Origin: JBFWNG01 sp050251195
GTDB taxonomy: Bacteria > Bdellovibrionota_B > Oligoflexia > Oligoflexales > Oligoflexaceae
Reading direction: 5' to 3'
Length of the DNA stretch: 64,000 nucleotides
NCBI GenBank assembly: GCA_050251195.1
Contig: JBFWNG010000002.1
Coordinates: forward strand, 496,001 to 560,000
Numbering within the stretch: position 1 is the stretch's first letter; each line of letters opens with the position of its first letter. This document shows, piece after piece, positions 61,083 to 64,000 of this stretch. The translations under genes were made by a program, and so were the position numbers. Below the pieces are notes generated by a model. That model ran no database searches, was not told where the DNA came from, and saw only the letters and a list, made by a program, of their open reading frames with translations.

Positions 61083-62060
61083 ATGCATTCTATTTCTATT
61101 AGTCCCACAAAGCGAAGCTTCATATTGGCCGCGGGAGTCGCTGTCTCTCTTTTTCCCTTCGTGTCCCCTGGCGGTGCTTTGCTTGCTGGAATTGTTTCAA
61201 CGATTATTCTGAGGGCTGACGGGCCAACGCCCGCGCGTAAGTTCGGACCACTCTTGCTTAAAACGGCGCTTGTAGGATTGGGGGCGAGCATAAACTTTCG
61301 GGTAATCGCGAGTTTGGGTTGGAGCGGGTTTCTCGCTACGCTCAGTGTCATAGTGTCCACGCTCATTCTCGGGTGGTTGGTCTCGGGTTTTCTTTCCACG
61401 CGGGGAAAAGCCGGTTTGTTGATAACGGTGGGAACCGCCATTTGTGGAGGTAGCGCAATTGCGGCAGTTGCTCCCATCATCGACGCCAAGAACGAAGAGA
61501 CCTCGGTTGCGCTAACAACCATATTTCTTCTCAATGCCGTCGCTCTCTATGTTTTTCCGCTTCTCGGGGCGGCCCTCAACCTGAGTCAGGAGCAATTCGG
61601 CTTCTGGAGCGCTCTTGCTATCCACGACACAAGTTCCGTTGTGGGTTCGGCGATGGCATATGGCGACAAGGCGTTGGCTACCGCAACAACCGTTAAACTG
61701 ATGCGGGCCCTTTGGATAGTTCCTTTCGCTCTCGCCATTGGCTACTTTTATCGCCAACAAACGCACGAGCAACAATCCTCGGCCAAGGTAAAGACGGGTG
61801 TTTGGTTTCTGTGGGGTTTTGTTGGTATGTCGATACTCGCGACGGCCATCCCTGAGCTTGGCGAAGTTTGGGGGACGGTGAGCCTGGTGGCAAAGCGTCT
61901 CCTTGTGGCAAGTCTTTTCCTAATCGGAGCTTCGGTTAATTTGGATGCGTTCCGAAAACTGGGAATGAAGCCTGCACTGATGGGCGTAATCCTATGGTTC
62001 TGCTTAGGTACCGGAGTTTTAGGCGCAATTTTGATTCTCTCCGGTTCCGCTGTGCCTTGA
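61083..62060 (+). CDS. YeiH-family putative sulfate exporter
   Basis: 325 residues and about ten membrane segments. GTAICGGSAIAAVAP and the later AIHDTSSVVGSAMAYG are the diagnostic motifs of the YeiH (PF03601) family. Transport of sulfate is suggested by family name only. It converges with the uup-like gene with a 10-base gap. Confidence 0.93.
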   Translation: MHSISISPTKRSFILAAGVAVSLFPFVSPGGALLAGIVSTIILRADGPTPARKFGPLLLKTALVGLGASINFRVIASLGWSGFLATLSVIVSTLILGWLVSGFLSTRGKAGLLITVGTAICGGSAIAAVAPIIDAKNEETSVALTTIFLLNAVALYVFPLLGAALNLSQEQFGFWSALAIHDTSSVVGSAMAYGDKALATATTVKLMRALWIVPFALAIGYFYRQQTHEQQSSAKVKTGVWFLWGFVGMSILATAIPELGEVWGTVSLVAKRLLVASLFLIGASVNLDAFRKLGMKPALMGVILWFCLGTGVLGAILILSGSAVP

Positions 62061-62069
62061 CGACACGAT

Positions 62070-63869
62070 TCATTTTATCTTGCTTTCTAGGTCCGCCCAC
62101 CGGGCATATAACCTCTCAACTTTTTCTTGCGCGTTCTGCAGCGATTTTGTCGCTTCGAGTAGACGAGCCGATTGAGTTGCAATGCCCGGGTCATCGAGTA
62201 CCGATTGAGCCGCTGCGAGTTCGCCTTCGGCGCTAACGATGGCAGACTCCATTTGATCGAATTCTCGTTGTTCCATGTAACTTAATCGCTTCGAGGAAGC
62301 CGTTGTCTTGGGTTTGTCTTCAGCAGGCGCCTGACCTTTTTCTTTCGTTAGCGGCTTCTCAGCAATGGAGCTTTGCCATTGGAAATAGTCGGCATATAGG
62401 CGACTCCCGCCATTGCCGTCAAGACCTACAAAAATATTGCAGACGCGCTCCATTAAGTAACGGTCGTGGCTGACAAGAAGGACGGCTCCTGGAAAATCGA
62501 CAAGACTTTCCTCCAGAATTTCCAAGGTCGCGATGTCCAGGTCGTTTGTCGGTTCGTCAAGCACGAGGACGTCGGCAGATTGAACCATGAGGCGAGCGAT
62601 AGCAACGCGCGCCTGTTCCCCTCCAGAAAGTTCTCCAACAGGAACGTCGAGCTGTTCCTGGCGAAATTGGAATTTCTTTGCCCAGCTCATAACGTGAATG
62701 GAACGATCCCGATACACGACAGCGTCACCCTTCTCGGCGAGGGCAGACTTCAACCTTTCGTTTAGATTCAAGCTCTTTCTTCCCTGATCGAAGTATACCC
62801 ACTTAAGGTTCTCAGCGTGTTTTACTGTTCCATCGTCAGGATCTAATTCCTTGATCAGGGCCTTGATTAGGGTCGATTTGCCTGTGCCGTTGGCGCCCAA
62901 AAGCCCAAGTCTTGCTCCAGGAGACAGCACAATACTTAGACTCGTAACGAGCTTTCTCTCTCCTCTCGAAACCGAAATATTTTCGGCTTCGATAAGTTTT
63001 TTCGTTTGGCGCCCAGATCCGGAGAAGTCAATATCAACCGTGTTCGTGCGCAAACGGTTTGTCACTTGTCCTAATTCTTCTTGAAGATTTTGAGCTTCGT
63101 CGATTCGATATTTCGCTTTTGTTGTTCGAGCTTTTGGGCCACGTCGGAGCCACTCGACTTCCCGCCTTACTTTGTTTGCTAAAGCCTCGGCATAGCTTCT
63201 TTGACCTTGTAGGTAATCTGTCCGCTGTTGCAAGAAGTCGCTGTAACGTCCTTTCGACAACAACAGGCCGTTCTCGTAAATCGGACTTAGCTCCGCGATC
63301 TCTGTCACGGTGTTCTCAAGAAAATACCGATCGTGGCTTACCATCACCCACGCGAACGGAGCTCCTTTCAGCAGTTCTTCAAGCCAAAGCACGCTTTCAA
63401 TGTCGAGGTGGTTCGTCGGCTCGTCCAACAGTAGGACGTCCGGTGATTGTGCAAGGGCGCCAGCGATTGCAAGTCTCTTGCGCCAGCCGCCAGAGAGTTC
63501 GGTGACTCGTTGATCACTCTTGGTGAAGCCAACTTTGCTCAGTGTCCGATCGATTTCGAGTTCAATATCTGAAGCTGCGACCTCAGCGGATGCAGCAATT
63601 TCCATTAGTGTTTCGCGAACTGTTTTTGCATCATCAAATCGAGTTTCCTGATCCACATAGGCAAGCTTGAGAAAACGTTTGCGAACGACGGTGCCGCCGT
63701 CAGGATCGTCAACGCCCGCTAAAATACGCAACAGTGTCGACTTGCCTGACCCGTTGGAACCGATGATTCCCATTCGCGCGCCTTCTTCTACGCCAAAGGT
63801 CAGACCGCGAAAAAGGTTTCTGCTTGAGAAAGATTTTTCCAAAGATTGACAGCTTATAAGGATCGACAT
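62070..63869 (-). CDS. uup: ABC-F ATPase, Uup type
   Basis: 599 residues, cytosolic, two ABC ATPase domains with no membrane part. NBD1: Walker A GSNGSGKST, signature LSGGWRKR, Walker B VLLLDEPTNHLD. NBD2: GANGTGKST, LSGGEQAR, VLVLDEPTNDLD. A linker lies between them and a C-terminal coiled coil (about 530-599). This layout is Uup, an ABC-F that acts on ribosomes and affects excision of transposons. Nothing else supportable lies in 63870-64000. Confidence 0.94.
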   Translation of the reverse strand: MSILISCQSLEKSFSSRNLFRGLTFGVEEGARMGIIGSNGSGKSTLLRILAGVDDPDGGTVVRKRFLKLAYVDQETRFDDAKTVRETLMEIAASAEVAASDIELEIDRTLSKVGFTKSDQRVTELSGGWRKRLAIAGALAQSPDVLLLDEPTNHLDIESVLWLEELLKGAPFAWVMVSHDRYFLENTVTEIAELSPIYENGLLLSKGRYSDFLQQRTDYLQGQRSYAEALANKVRREVEWLRRGPKARTTKAKYRIDEAQNLQEELGQVTNRLRTNTVDIDFSGSGRQTKKLIEAENISVSRGERKLVTSLSIVLSPGARLGLLGANGTGKSTLIKALIKELDPDDGTVKHAENLKWVYFDQGRKSLNLNERLKSALAEKGDAVVYRDRSIHVMSWAKKFQFRQEQLDVPVGELSGGEQARVAIARLMVQSADVLVLDEPTNDLDIATLEILEESLVDFPGAVLLVSHDRYLMERVCNIFVGLDGNGGSRLYADYFQWQSSIAEKPLTKEKGQAPAEDKPKTTASSKRLSYMEQREFDQMESAIVSAEGELAAAQSVLDDPGIATQSARLLEATKSLQNAQEKVERLYARWADLESKIK

Positions 63870-64000
63870 GGGATTGTTTGAACTCGCAAAATATTTTTTT
63901 TACTTTATCTAAAGTATCGCGCGCAGCTTGTATAAGCAAGTCTACCACGTCAAAAGGCGCATTGAACGTGCAATTGAGTGTCGTGTGGGAAATTAAACTA

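Noticed and set aside
1..64000. tRNA, rRNA, tmRNA, SRP, RNase P RNA, CRISPR arrays, complete insertion sequences
   Set aside because: I looked for their conserved sequences and found none; a covariance-model search would be needed for certainty.

Overview
The window comes from a Gram-negative bacterium: it encodes a TamA/TamB outer-membrane assembly pair, ADP-heptose-type (GT9) glycosyltransferases, several lipoproteins and an outer-membrane-barrel copper oxidase. The gene mix (short-spaced operons, a CHASE/Rcp1-type signalling operon, many secreted orphan proteins, a large general-stress set) resembles Bdellovibrionota or another former deltaproteobacterial lineage. That placement is an inference; no rRNA or tRNA gene is present to settle it.

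Layout. 1-1.9 kb: FtsH (C-terminus cut by the window edge) and an Hsp20 chaperone. 2-8.1 kb: Tat-exported tyrosinase, the tamA-tamB operon and a 43-bp tandem repeat array upstream of it. 8.1-13.4 kb: a heme-binding protein, a small-protein/CBS operon, and a stress operon of SDR, erythromycin-esterase-like protein and phosphoribosyltransferase. 13.5-28 kb: a full-length ABCC-type exporter followed by a co-directional sugar cluster (two GT9, two GT4-like, one GT2, a GmhB-like phosphatase, NodU/TobZ-type carbamoyltransferase, two SDRs, an aldose-epimerase-like protein). 28-31.7 kb: FAD/Rieske oxidoreductase, KGG stress protein, a possible structured RNA, a CXXCH protein. 31.8-37.3 kb: Kup, cyanophycinase and cyanophycin synthetase. 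37.3-43.6 kb: YqjD/YqjE-like envelope stress proteins, an H1-like basic protein, GNAT, VOC, RRM and GNAT-nitrilase proteins. 43.6-48.4 kb: orphan lipoproteins, repeats, and a multicopper oxidase fused to a CopB-like barrel. 48.6-53.4 kb: a three-gene phosphorelay operon. 53.4-64 kb: ordinary housekeeping and transport genes.

The most striking hidden signal is regulatory. Reading the intergenic regions by eye, I find about fourteen -24/-12 (sigma-54) promoter matches with the obligatory GG-N10-GC spacing, placed shortly upstream of start codons. Five are exact TGGC-N7-TTGCA. They precede ftsH, hsp20, tamA, the CBS operon, the SDR/esterase/PRTase operon, the sugar cluster, a membrane SDR, the FAD/Rieske gene, kup, cyanophycinase, the YqjD operon, the H1-like gene and an orphan Rho-N-like gene. 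This suggests one RpoN-dependent programme linking proteostasis, envelope maintenance, surface or exported glycan synthesis and nitrogen storage. Such genes are usually controlled by sigma-32, sigma-B/RpoS or ECF factors in other bacteria.
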